DNA from: Clostridium sp. chh4-2
Lineage (GTDB): Bacteria > Bacillota > Clostridia > Lachnospirales > Lachnospiraceae
DNA length: 37,796 nucleotides
Direction: 5' to 3'
NCBI RefSeq assembly: GCF_002899675.1
Contig: NZ_PKUU01000038.1
Location: forward strand, 1-37,796
Part shown: piece after piece, positions 15,638-23,408 of the stretch
How positions within the stretch are numbered: the first letter of the stretch is position 1
Layout of the letters: each line of letters starts with the position of its first letter
The notes under the pieces: generated by a model
The model's database searches: none
Told to the model about the DNA's origin: nothing
What the model saw: the letters and a program-made list of their open reading frames with translations, nothing else
Translations under genes and position numbers: made by a program

Positions 15638-16480
15638 ATGAAGGCATATACCCTTGGCTTATATGAAAAGGCTGCGCCGCCGGAACTTGGCTGGAAAGAA
15701 AAACTTCAGGCGGCCAAAGACGCCGGCTATGATTTTATAGAGATCAGTATAGATGAAACGGATGAAAAATTAAGCCGTTTGGATATGGGAAAAGAAGAGC
15801 GGCTGGATATGGTGAAGGCTATGTATGAAACAGGGATTCCCATCCGTTCCATGTGTTTGAGCGGCCACCGTAAGTATCCATTTGGCAGCAAAGATCCTGA
15901 AACGGTGAAAAAGAGTATGGAAATCATGGAAAAAGCCATACAGCTGGCCGACGATCTGGGTATACGGATGATCATGCTGGCCGGATATGACGTGTATTAT
16001 GAGGAATCGGACGAGGAGACAAGGGCCCGTTTTTCTGAAAATCTGGATAAAGCGGTAAAAATGGCGGCCCGCCAGGGGATTCTTCTGGCGTTCGAAACCA
16101 TGGAAACTGATTTTATGAACACGGTGGGAAAATCCATGGATCATGTGAAACAGATAAAATCCCCGTATCTTCAGGTATATCCTGATATCGGAAATACCAC
16201 CAATGCGGCTTATACCTATAAAACGGATGTATTTGACGATTTGAGAACCGGATCGGGCCATCTTGTAGCCATGCATTTGAAAGAGACGTGTCCGGGAAAA
16301 TTCCGGGATATGATGTATGGAGACGGATATGTGGATTTTCAGCAGGCCATCGATACCGCATGGAATCTGGGGGTGCGCCGGTATGTGACCGAATTCTGGT
16401 ATCATGGCAGCGAACGGTGGAGAGAAGATCTGGTGTACGCCCATGACAGCATGGCGCGGATTTTAGACAAGGAGAGATAA
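15638..16480 (+). CDS. ulaE: L-ribulose-5-phosphate (L-xylulose-5-P) 3-epimerase UlaE
   Basis: A 280-residue protein from the chosen start. It is colinear with E. coli UlaE/SgbU: LGLYEKAAPPELGWKEKL at the start, DFIEISIDETDEKLSRLDM, IRSMCLSGHRKYPFGS, IRMIMLAGYDVYYEE and YPDIGNTTNAA. It has the xylose-isomerase-like TIM barrel with acidic metal ligands (ETMETDF, YPDIGN). The enzyme interconverts L-xylulose 5-phosphate and L-ribulose 5-phosphate. The ATG at 15638 has GGAG 6 bp upstream; the upstream TTG (15620) and ATG (15626) options are poorer. It lies between the propeller-like protein and UlaF, the enzyme that uses its product. Confidence 0.92.
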   Translation: MKAYTLGLYEKAAPPELGWKEKLQAAKDAGYDFIEISIDETDEKLSRLDMGKEERLDMVKAMYETGIPIRSMCLSGHRKYPFGSKDPETVKKSMEIMEKAIQLADDLGIRMIMLAGYDVYYEESDEETRARFSENLDKAVKMAARQGILLAFETMETDFMNTVGKSMDHVKQIKSPYLQVYPDIGNTTNAAYTYKTDVFDDLRTGSGHLVAMHLKETCPGKFRDMMYGDGYVDFQQAIDTAWNLGVRRYVTEFWYHGSERWREDLVYAHDSMARILDKER

Positions 16481-16484
16481 AAGG

Positions 16485-17180
16485 ATGCTGGAAGAATTAA
16501 AAAAACTGGTATACGAAGCCAATATGCTTCTGCCGGAATACGGGCTGGTCACCTTTACCTGGGGAAATGCCAGCCAGATAGACCGGGAGTCCGGGCTGGT
16601 TGTGATAAAACCAAGCGGGGTGGAATATAAGACCATGGACCCCGAAGATATGGTGGTAGTGGATCTGAACGGAACCGTGGTGGAAGGCAGTTTAAACCCT
16701 TCTTCCGATACGGCCACCCATCTTGAACTGTACAAAGCATTTCCCCAGATCGGGGGAATCGTGCACACCCATTCCTCCTGGGCGACCAGCTGGGCGCAGG
16801 CCGGAAGAAGCATTCCCTGCTACGGCACCACCCATGCGGATTATATATACGGTGAGGTGCCCTGCGTCAGATGCCTGACGCAGGAAGAGATTGAAGGCGC
16901 ATATGAGAAGAATACCGGACTTTTGATCGCCGATTATTTTAAGGACAAAGATGTGAAAGCGGTACCGGCCGTGCTGTGCAAAAACCATGGGCCGTTTACC
17001 TGGGGAAAAGACGCCGCCGAGGCGGTTCACAATGCCGTAGTTCTGGAAGAAGTGGCCAAAATGGCCGCCAGATGTGAACTGATAAAACCGGATGTAAAAC
17101 CGGCTCCCCAGGCGCTTCAGGATAAACATTACAGCCGGAAACACGGTGCCAATGCCTATTATGGACAGGCCGGCAAGTAA
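16485..17180 (+). CDS. ulaF: L-ribulose-5-phosphate 4-epimerase (UlaF/AraD type)
   Basis: A 231-residue class II aldolase-fold protein of AraD/UlaF/SgbE length. Zinc ligands are His94 and His96 in GGIVHTHSSWA and His168 in LCKNHGPFTWG. The substrate phosphate loop is at TWGNASQIDRE and IKPSGVEY, and Asp75 (SSDTATH) and the GTTHADY block are also present. It converts L-ribulose 5-phosphate to D-xylulose 5-phosphate, which enters the pentose phosphate pathway. The gene starts 4 bp after the ulaE stop and uses a ribosome site inside the end of ulaE. It is the last gene of the operon; no convincing terminator hairpin follows. Confidence 0.92.
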   Translation: MLEELKKLVYEANMLLPEYGLVTFTWGNASQIDRESGLVVIKPSGVEYKTMDPEDMVVVDLNGTVVEGSLNPSSDTATHLELYKAFPQIGGIVHTHSSWATSWAQAGRSIPCYGTTHADYIYGEVPCVRCLTQEEIEGAYEKNTGLLIADYFKDKDVKAVPAVLCKNHGPFTWGKDAAEAVHNAVVLEEVAKMAARCELIKPDVKPAPQALQDKHYSRKHGANAYYGQAGK

Positions 17181-17212
17181 AAAAAGATGAAAAAACCTGG
17201 CAACTTCTTCCG

Positions 17213-17230
17213 ATCTATTGTATTATAGAT
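17213..17230. promoter_or_regulatory. Dyad upstream of the small Gly/Tyr-rich protein
   Basis: ATCTAT-TGTATT-ATAGAT is a perfect dyad whose half-sites resemble those of the BlaI boxes at 195-240 (GTCTAT/ATAGAC), with a 6-bp rather than 4-bp spacer. It lies 50 bp before the next gene. Whether BlaI or a paralogue binds here is not known. Confidence 0.4.
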
Positions 17231-17279
17231 GTAATAGATTTAAGGTGATACCCTTGCAATCGTAGGAAGGAGGGAGCAT

Positions 17280-17570
17280 ATGAATGGTTACTGGACCTGC
17301 AGCGGCCGCTATGTGGGCGTCTGCCAGAATGGTTATTTGGTTTCATACAATGGTCATATAATCGGGAAATTCTACGGTCATGAGATCTATAATGCCGATG
17401 GAAAGTACATAGGTGAAATATTAAAAGAAAAAAGACTGGTGAAAAACAGGAATAAGTCAATCCAGCGGCGTCCCATGTTCAGCAGGGGAATCTGCGGTAC
17501 GATTACAACGAAGTATTGTGATATCGGCAGTTTGCCGCTGGTTGGCAATTTTGAAGATTTTGACTATTGA
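17280..17570 (+). CDS. Small Gly/Tyr-rich protein, possibly 4-fold beta flower type
   Basis: A 96-residue protein with a strong ribosome site (AAGGAGGGAG). The first 55 residues contain repeated short beta motifs built on Gly-x-x-Val/Ile-Gly (YVGVCQNGYLVSYNGHIIGKF, HEIYNADGKYIGEI), which resemble the repeats of small 4-fold beta flower proteins seen in Firmicutes; that assignment is from memory. The C-terminal 40 residues are basic, then acidic at the end (FEDFDY). No signal peptide. Its last 7 bases overlap the end of the convergent yesM-type gene. Function unknown. Confidence 0.65.
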   Translation: MNGYWTCSGRYVGVCQNGYLVSYNGHIIGKFYGHEIYNADGKYIGEILKEKRLVKNRNKSIQRRPMFSRGICGTITTKYCDIGSLPLVGNFEDFDY

Positions 17571-19390
17571 GAGGTTTTAGCAGTTTGTGGAATCGTCAGC
17601 CGCACCGTATTTTTAAAATACGGAATGCTTTCAAAGGTGATGGCCACCGTTCCATAATAAGCGCTCAGGCGCTGGTAGATATTATTCAGGCCAACATGTT
17701 GTTTCCGTCCGCTTTCCGGGTGTTCCGGGTGCAGGGCGGAATTTGCTTTTTCTATATCAATTCCCCTTCCGTTGTCGGAAACTTCCAAGATAATTTGATC
17801 CTCTTCCCTGTGCACGCCGATCTCGATGGCGGGCATCAGAATATTTTCATAGCAGCTGACATCCACGTCAAAACCGTGGCGGATGGAATTTTCCACCAGG
17901 GGCTGTAGAATGGATTTCAGCACGTAGAGATTTTCGAGCTCCGGGTCGATGGTGTATTTGAAATCGATTTTTCGGTTAAAACGCTGGTTCATGATGTCGA
18001 TATAGGCCTTTACATGGGTGAATTCCTTGGTTATGGGGATCACTTCATTGCCGTAGCTGAGGCCGATCCTCAAAAAATCCCCTAAGCTTGTTATCATGGA
18101 AGAAGCGGTCTCTTTATGCCCTCCCAGAATTTCCATATTGATGCATTCCAGCGTATTGTATAGAAAATGCGGGTTGATCTGTTCCGATAAAAGCTGGATT
18201 TCGGAACGGTATTTGGCCCGTTCACTCTGTTTGATCCGCTGAAACTGCTGTTGGATGGTGGTGTACATGGAATTGATGGCCTGGTTTAAGTGGCCGATCT
18301 CGTCCTGATATTTCATCTGGTGCGGGGTGTTGTAATTGTTGTTTTCGATGGCCTGCACATTGGAAATCAACTGCTTAAAAGGCTTTGTGACAAAGCGGGA
18401 CAGCATAAATGACAGCAGGGTTGCGATTGCCAGTCCGGCAAATGCGATCAGGAGTATGAATGCGTTCATCTTGGTGATCCTCTGGTGCAGCAGGGTTTTC
18501 GGCAGAATGCTGACCAGCTTCAGACCGCAGAAATCCAGGGCTTTTCCATAGAGACTGTAATCGTTATTGTCATATAAAAATTGGGCGTCGTCGTCATCCC
18601 CCTCTTTGCTGACGCGCATTTGGGTTTCTTCGGAGGATGCCAGCTGGTAATAGGGCGAAGAATCGTCCAAACTGATATTTTGACCGTTCCGGTCCGCCAG
18701 GTACAGAGTCCGCTTGGCATAAGAGGAATCGGAAAGCGCCAGACGCTGCGCAACGCTTTTGCTGTCCAGCATCAGCACAATGCATACGTCGGCGTTGTCA
18801 AAATTGTCCGCGATATGGAGATACCGGGTGCCGGCCAATTGTGAGATGGGGATGATCACCGGAATAATGTAGTTATTCTTAATAAATGGGCTACGCCGGA
18901 TCGGAAGCCAGGTAATGCCGTCCACAGAGGAAAGGTCCCAGCCGAACAGGCCGGAGGGATTTTCCTCTTTTTTTAATGTGTTTGTGAACAGGGAATAGAA
19001 TTCGCCGTTCTTACCCAGGATGATTATGGTGTCCAGAATCGGATTGGTAAGGGTGAGGTTGGACATGGGCGTCTGGATCAGGGCTGTATTCCGCGCGTAT
19101 TTTTGGGTGTCGCCGGTACGGGTATCCTCTACAATATTGGAAAAATCGGCTGTGGACGCGAAATTGATCACATTATCCAACAGGATATTAAAGGAATCCG
19201 TAAGGGACTGGCTGCCGATCTGAAGGGAATCCGCAGTCTGGTTATAGGTGTCTTCCTGATACAGCCTGGCGAAATACCAGCTGCTCAAAAGGCCGAGAAA
19301 CAAAGCCAGAACCAGCCCTATGGTGAGCATGCACAGCCATATTTTCGATGAAATCTTTAAATTTGCGACGTATGTTTTTATCCGTTTCAT
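17564..19390 (-). CDS. YesM-type sensor histidine kinase
   Basis: A 608-residue membrane kinase. It has two membrane segments (about residues 16-40 and 308-331) bracketing a large extracellular sensor region (about 41-307, Cache-like), a HAMP linker (331-384), the His_kinase domain with phosphoacceptor His408 in EQINPHFLYNTLE, and the HATPase domain with N-box VENSIRHGF (499-507) and G-box DNGRGID (539-545). Such kinases sense carbohydrates or their binding proteins and pair with AraC-type regulators. The partner gene ends 19 bp upstream, in the same operon. The nearby ABC transporter and the 814-residue enzyme are plausible targets. The 3' end overlaps the small convergent gene by 7 bp. Confidence 0.94.
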   Translation of the reverse strand: MKRIKTYVANLKISSKIWLCMLTIGLVLALFLGLLSSWYFARLYQEDTYNQTADSLQIGSQSLTDSFNILLDNVINFASTADFSNIVEDTRTGDTQKYARNTALIQTPMSNLTLTNPILDTIIILGKNGEFYSLFTNTLKKEENPSGLFGWDLSSVDGITWLPIRRSPFIKNNYIIPVIIPISQLAGTRYLHIADNFDNADVCIVLMLDSKSVAQRLALSDSSYAKRTLYLADRNGQNISLDDSSPYYQLASSEETQMRVSKEGDDDDAQFLYDNNDYSLYGKALDFCGLKLVSILPKTLLHQRITKMNAFILLIAFAGLAIATLLSFMLSRFVTKPFKQLISNVQAIENNNYNTPHQMKYQDEIGHLNQAINSMYTTIQQQFQRIKQSERAKYRSEIQLLSEQINPHFLYNTLECINMEILGGHKETASSMITSLGDFLRIGLSYGNEVIPITKEFTHVKAYIDIMNQRFNRKIDFKYTIDPELENLYVLKSILQPLVENSIRHGFDVDVSCYENILMPAIEIGVHREEDQIILEVSDNGRGIDIEKANSALHPEHPESGRKQHVGLNNIYQRLSAYYGTVAITFESIPYFKNTVRLTIPQTAKTSQ

Positions 19391-19409
19391 ATTGAACTCC
19401 TAAACGATC

Positions 19410-20993
19410 TCAATGCTTGGTCTGGTACTCGGACGGCGTCATTCCCGTGTGATTTTTAAATGCCCGGTAAAAGGAACGGTAGTCGTCGTATCCCACCGCA
19501 TAGGATATTTCGCTGATATTTGCCTGGCCTGATTCCAGAAGGTATTTTGCATGTTCCATCTTCACGTTGAGAACGTAGTCCCTGAAATTCGTTCCCGTTT
19601 TCGCTTTGAAATAGATGGTGAAGTAAGAGGTGCTCAGGTTCACATGGGCGGCCACATCTTCCGCCTGTATTTTTTTATCCATGTTGTCCTGAATGAACTG
19701 TTTGGCATCCAGGATTATGCTGTCCTTCCGGTCTTGAAGGTATTGGCCGATCAGCTCCGAATACTGGGAAAACAGATCGGTTGTCCACTGTTCAATCTGG
19801 CGGAGGGTGGACATCTGGTTGATGGTTACATAGGGAAGCTCCGTAAACAGATTGATATCGCTCTGCACCTGTTTGCGCAGGGTATTCTGAACATCCGTTA
19901 TCAGGTAAATGCTCATTCCCCTGATAAAACTGGGCGGCGGCATGGGCACATAGAGCAGGGAATTAAAATAATTCCGGCAGTAGGACCGGATATTGTCCGT
20001 ATCGTTGCGGCGGATGGCGCTGATTAACTCGCTGTTGTCAATGCTGTTGGTGGATATGGTGGGCGGCAGGTTGCAGATCACCGACTCGTCGTAAATATCC
20101 TGTTCTCCTTCATAAATCTGATAGGAAAGAGCCGTGAGCGCATTGCCGTAGGAACGGTAGGCGTTTATCAGCTCATTCTCTTTCGAACCGATGCCGATGG
20201 TGATCCGGTAACCGTTTAAGCGTTTGAAATGTTCCAGGCAGGCGCCTGCCAGTTTTGATACTGTGTCCGGTTCCGGACCGTCGTCTGTATGCACGAACAG
20301 GATGACCTGGGTGGGATTTAACTCCCAAACCGCATACCGTAAAGCTCCTGCGTCTTCACTGATGATCTCCTGGATTTCGGAAGTGATATCAGGGACTGCC
20401 TGTTCCGCCCTCTGCTGAATGGAAAATACCAGAATCTGATAGGGGGAATCCGTCAGCGGCAGGTGGAGCTCCTGCAGTTTTTGGATGATGTCGCTGCTGT
20501 GGCGGAATTCGTTTTGTATCAGCTGGTTTAAAAACAGTTTTTTGGAAGAAGTTCGAAGCGACTGGTAATCCGTCAGATCCAGCATGGAGCTGTTGTCTCT
20601 CTCTTCCAGAATCTCGTCTCTTAACCCTTCCAGTTCCGCGGTCAATTCATCGATCTTTAAGGGTTTCAGGATGTAAGCGCGGGCTCCGTAGCGGATTGCC
20701 GTCTGAGCATAGGAAAAATCGTCAAAACCGCTTAAAATGATGAATTTGGTGGGAAGATTTTCTTCCCTGCATTTTTTAATCAGATCCAGACCGCTGAGCC
20801 TGGGCATCCGTATATCGGTGACGGCGATGGCCGGTTTATATGTATGAATCAATTCCCAGGCTTCCATTCCGTCTTTTGCGATGCCAATGACCGACATGTT
20901 TAACGTCTCCCAGGGAACTGCCGTATTCAAACCGTTTCTGATCGAAGACTCGTCATCTGCGATCACGACGCGGATCAATTGTCCGTTGTTCAT
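19410..20993 (-). CDS. YesN-type response regulator (REC + AraC)
   Basis: A 527-residue protein from the chosen start. It has an N-terminal receiver domain with acidic pocket Asp13-Asp14, phosphoacceptor Asp60 in AVTDIRMPRLSG and Lys110 in YILKPLK. A long middle region (about 125-420) of no clear signature follows, then a C-terminal AraC-type double helix-turn-helix (about 427-525, with NLSTSYFTIYFKAKTGTNFRDYV and ISEISYAVGYDDYRSFYRAFKNHTGMTPSEYQ). It acts as a DNA-binding activator after phosphorylation by the adjacent YesM-type kinase. The start at 20993 has AGGAGG 8 bp upstream and leaves 16 bp to the LytTR gene; a longer reading from 21035 would overlap that gene and lacks a better ribosome site. 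Confidence 0.94.
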   Translation of the reverse strand: MNNGQLIRVVIADDESSIRNGLNTAVPWETLNMSVIGIAKDGMEAWELIHTYKPAIAVTDIRMPRLSGLDLIKKCREENLPTKFIILSGFDDFSYAQTAIRYGARAYILKPLKIDELTAELEGLRDEILEERDNSSMLDLTDYQSLRTSSKKLFLNQLIQNEFRHSSDIIQKLQELHLPLTDSPYQILVFSIQQRAEQAVPDITSEIQEIISEDAGALRYAVWELNPTQVILFVHTDDGPEPDTVSKLAGACLEHFKRLNGYRITIGIGSKENELINAYRSYGNALTALSYQIYEGEQDIYDESVICNLPPTISTNSIDNSELISAIRRNDTDNIRSYCRNYFNSLLYVPMPPPSFIRGMSIYLITDVQNTLRKQVQSDINLFTELPYVTINQMSTLRQIEQWTTDLFSQYSELIGQYLQDRKDSIILDAKQFIQDNMDKKIQAEDVAAHVNLSTSYFTIYFKAKTGTNFRDYVLNVKMEHAKYLLESGQANISEISYAVGYDDYRSFYRAFKNHTGMTPSEYQTKH

Positions 20994-21009
20994 AGTGATG
21001 TCCTCCTCT

Positions 21010-21792
21010 TTATTGTGGATATTGCGCCTTATCACTTTCCGTCAGGCGCTGTTTTAAGTCCATATACCAGTATTTCCCTATGGGCAGAAGTATCCCGTTT
21101 GGCAGTGATGCCTGGTAGCGGCATATCCGGCGGATGTACGCGGGGTTTACCAGATAACTCTTATGGATTTGGACGAAGGGCGGCCGTGCCAGTTCTCTTA
21201 AAGGCATGCGGCAGGAAAAAACGCCGTTTTTTGTGGTGATCCCGCAGATCTTGTTATCGGCTTTTATGAACAGAACGTCATCTGTCAGCAGATAATGGAT
21301 GCAGCCGGATAAATCACGCAGCGCCAGTTTCCTGGCTCCTTCCGGATAAGGAAGCTGGTTCTCCAGGAGCGGCTGTTCAAATATCTTGGACTGGGCGGTG
21401 TCCGGAGGCATCTTCCTGGCGTGGTTGGCATTGGCATGGAGAAGGCGGAGATTGTCGCCGGTCTGCTTCCATACGAATGTAAAATGTATCCTGGAAGTCA
21501 GCCCGGAAGCGTCTGCCGTAAAGCGCCCGTAAGTGACCCACATATGGTGTTCGTGAGACAGAAGCGCATATTCTTCTTCGGTTATGTTCACAGGCAGCTC
21601 CTGAATCTCCTCTTTTACGCTTTCCAAAAAGGCCTGGATTCCCTGCATATAAAGTGGTTCAAAGTCTCCGATCCATACGAAATTATCATCCAGCAGTTCT
21701 GTGAACGGACGAATCTGTTTGCGTATGAACATATGAATGGCCTCGCGGGTTTTTTTCAGAACCTCCTGGTTTGTATAATGGCGGTATTTCAT
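21010..21792 (-). CDS. LytTR DNA-binding regulator with NTF2/SnoaL-like N-terminal domain
   Basis: A 260-residue protein. The C-terminal third (about 160-255) is a LytTR domain, identified by LFIKADNKICGITTKNGVF and the signature PPFVQIHKSYLVNPAYIRRI. The N-terminal part (about 8-130) has a cone-like alpha+beta pattern (MFIRKQIRPFTELLDDNFVWIGDFEPLYMQG ... IHFTFVWKQTGDNLRLLHAN) typical of SnoaL/NTF2-like folds, which bind small ligands. There is no receiver domain, so this is probably a one-component regulator. It is the first gene of an operon with YesN and YesM, an unusual combination. Paired TTTGCGA direct repeats upstream (21870-21896) may be its own binding site. Confidence 0.85.
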   Translation of the reverse strand: MKYRHYTNQEVLKKTREAIHMFIRKQIRPFTELLDDNFVWIGDFEPLYMQGIQAFLESVKEEIQELPVNITEEEYALLSHEHHMWVTYGRFTADASGLTSRIHFTFVWKQTGDNLRLLHANANHARKMPPDTAQSKIFEQPLLENQLPYPEGARKLALRDLSGCIHYLLTDDVLFIKADNKICGITTKNGVFSCRMPLRELARPPFVQIHKSYLVNPAYIRRICRYQASLPNGILLPIGKYWYMDLKQRLTESDKAQYPQ

Positions 21793-21869
21793 AATATTCC
21801 CCCGTTTGTCTAAACTGATGACTCCATTATAACTGATATCCTGGTGTCCTGCAATTGAACATTTTCCTT

Positions 21870-21896
21870 TTTGCGAATAAAAATTGCTGTTTGCGA
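21870..21896. promoter_or_regulatory. Direct repeat, candidate LytTR binding site
   Basis: TTTGCGA occurs at 21870-21876 and again at 21890-21896, 20 bp apart (two helical turns), in the divergent region between the LytTR gene and the GGDEF gene. LytTR proteins bind such paired direct repeats. Binding is inferred. Confidence 0.4.
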
Positions 21897-22024
21897 TATT
21901 TATTGCTTTACAGGTGGAAAAGAGATAAAATAATGTTAATAACAGCAGTTCTTCATGAAATGATTAGATGATGCTGCATCTTTAGGCTTGCTTGTGCGGC
22001 ATTATCAAAAAGGAGGAATTATTC

Positions 22025-23122
22025 ATGGATGAAAAACAGGAAAGATGCGGCAATAAGAGCCTGGTAGAAGGAACTGGAACGATAGAAGAAATTAAAATAC
22101 TGAAGTCAGAGAATGCGCGGCTGAACAAATTGGCACAGCAGGACGCTTTAACCGGATTATTGAACAGGAGAGCTATTGAAACTCAGGTAGATGAGATGCT
22201 TAAACATTATGATTCCGGAGTGTTCTTAATGATGGATGTGGACGAATTTAAGTACATAAACGATAAGTATGGCCATTTGGCCGGAGACCGGACTTTGATG
22301 GAGCTGGCCAATATCATGAAGCAGTGTTTTTTTAAGAAAGACCTGCTTGGGCGCATGGGCGGTGACGAATTTGCGGTGTTTCTGCCGGGCGCGCATAATG
22401 AGAACATGGTGGAGAGCAAAGTGGAGCATCTGAATGACCGGTTTGCCCAGATGGGCCGACGGCTGGGGATTGGCGGCCAGATCCGCATTACAGTTGGCGC
22501 GGAATTTTTGCGGGAGGGTGATAGTTTTCATACGCTGTACGAGCGGGCGGACACCGCTATGAGGTTTGGAAAGAGTGATTGGAGAAAGTCTCTGCATTTC
22601 TATAAGCCCGACATGAAGGCGTGCGGCGCCGACAGCGGGTCCAGGAGAGTTCACCCGGCTGCTTCAAGCGATATTAACTATATCGGCTGTCAGATCAGGG
22701 AGAGTAATCCTGTAAAGGGAGCATACTGCCAGGATTACAATACGTTCATAGCTATTTACCGTTTTCTGGAACGGGGACTGGAGAGGACCGGATTAAGGGT
22801 TCATATGATTCTGCTGTCCCTGACCGACCAGTGCGGCACGTTTGTTGCCCTGGATGACCGGGAATTTTTGATGGAAAAACTCAGGGAAAGTCTTTGCGGC
22901 TCTCTGCGTGCCAGCGATATCTATACCCAATACAGCAGCTGCCAATTTCTTGCCATGCTTCCGGGCGCTGCCCGGGAGAATATGAGCGTTGTTACAGCCC
23001 GTATACAAAATTCTTTCCGGATACGGGTTCCAGACAGGGAGGATCTGGTTTTATCTTTCAGCTTTTATCCTCTGCAGCCCACGGCTGCCGGATTCCATCC
23101 GTCGGAATTGAAGAATGGATGA
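22025..23122 (+). CDS. Tandem GGDEF protein (active + degenerate)
   Basis: A 365-residue cytoplasmic protein from the start at 22025 (AGGAGG 8 bp upstream; a longer reading from 21992 has no ribosome site). A short N-terminal coiled coil (about 18-38) precedes a diguanylate cyclase domain with DALTGLLNRRAIE, FLMMDVDEFKYINDKYGH and intact GGDEF at 112-116. The I-site Arg is missing (Phe103-Lys-Lys-Asp106). A second domain (about 235-355) has the same layout but SSCQF (304-308) in place of GGDEF, so it is not catalytic, yet it keeps the I-site Arg295-x-x-Asp298. Predicted role: c-di-GMP synthesis with feedback sensing moved to the second domain. No membrane segment is seen. Confidence 0.87.
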   Translation: MDEKQERCGNKSLVEGTGTIEEIKILKSENARLNKLAQQDALTGLLNRRAIETQVDEMLKHYDSGVFLMMDVDEFKYINDKYGHLAGDRTLMELANIMKQCFFKKDLLGRMGGDEFAVFLPGAHNENMVESKVEHLNDRFAQMGRRLGIGGQIRITVGAEFLREGDSFHTLYERADTAMRFGKSDWRKSLHFYKPDMKACGADSGSRRVHPAASSDINYIGCQIRESNPVKGAYCQDYNTFIAIYRFLERGLERTGLRVHMILLSLTDQCGTFVALDDREFLMEKLRESLCGSLRASDIYTQYSSCQFLAMLPGAARENMSVVTARIQNSFRIRVPDREDLVLSFSFYPLQPTAAGFHPSELKNG

Positions 23123-23157
23123 AGAATTAATTTTTCTGATCTCTCTTTGAATCTGAT

Positions 23158-23204
23158 AAAAACAGGAATTTTCTTCCCCAAAGGGCGGAAAGTCCCTGTT
23201 TTTT
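23158..23204 (+). terminator. Likely terminator after the GGDEF gene
   Basis: AAAACAGG (from about 23159) pairs with CCTGTTTT (from 23195), with an imperfect inner stem and a T-run at 23199-23204. The stem is short and the interior imperfect. Confidence 0.6.
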
Positions 23205-23242
23205 GGCGTTCGTCATTATCGCTGTCATCAAAAGACAGATTT

Positions 23243-23271
23243 GGTATTTGGTGAAAGTATACCACTGGTAT
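23243..23271. promoter_or_regulatory. GGTAT/ATACC dyads upstream of the ABC operon
   Basis: GGTAT (23243-23247), ATACC (23259-23263) and GGTAT (23267-23271) form a dyad (ATACC-ACT-GGTAT) plus an upstream half-site, 24 bp apart between the two direct copies. No strong sigma-A -35/-10 pair is visible in 23272-23408, which fits activator-dependent expression, perhaps by the YesN-type regulator. Role inferred. Confidence 0.4.
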
Positions 23272-23408
23272 GCGTTTGGATTAGATGAAATTATGCATAT
23301 TAATGGAAAATGCAACATTTGTATTGAAAAGTGTCATTATTTATTACTAAAAATCATGGTAAAGTTAATTCATCAAGCAAACAAAGCTTTAATACAAGGA
23401 GGAAAGGT

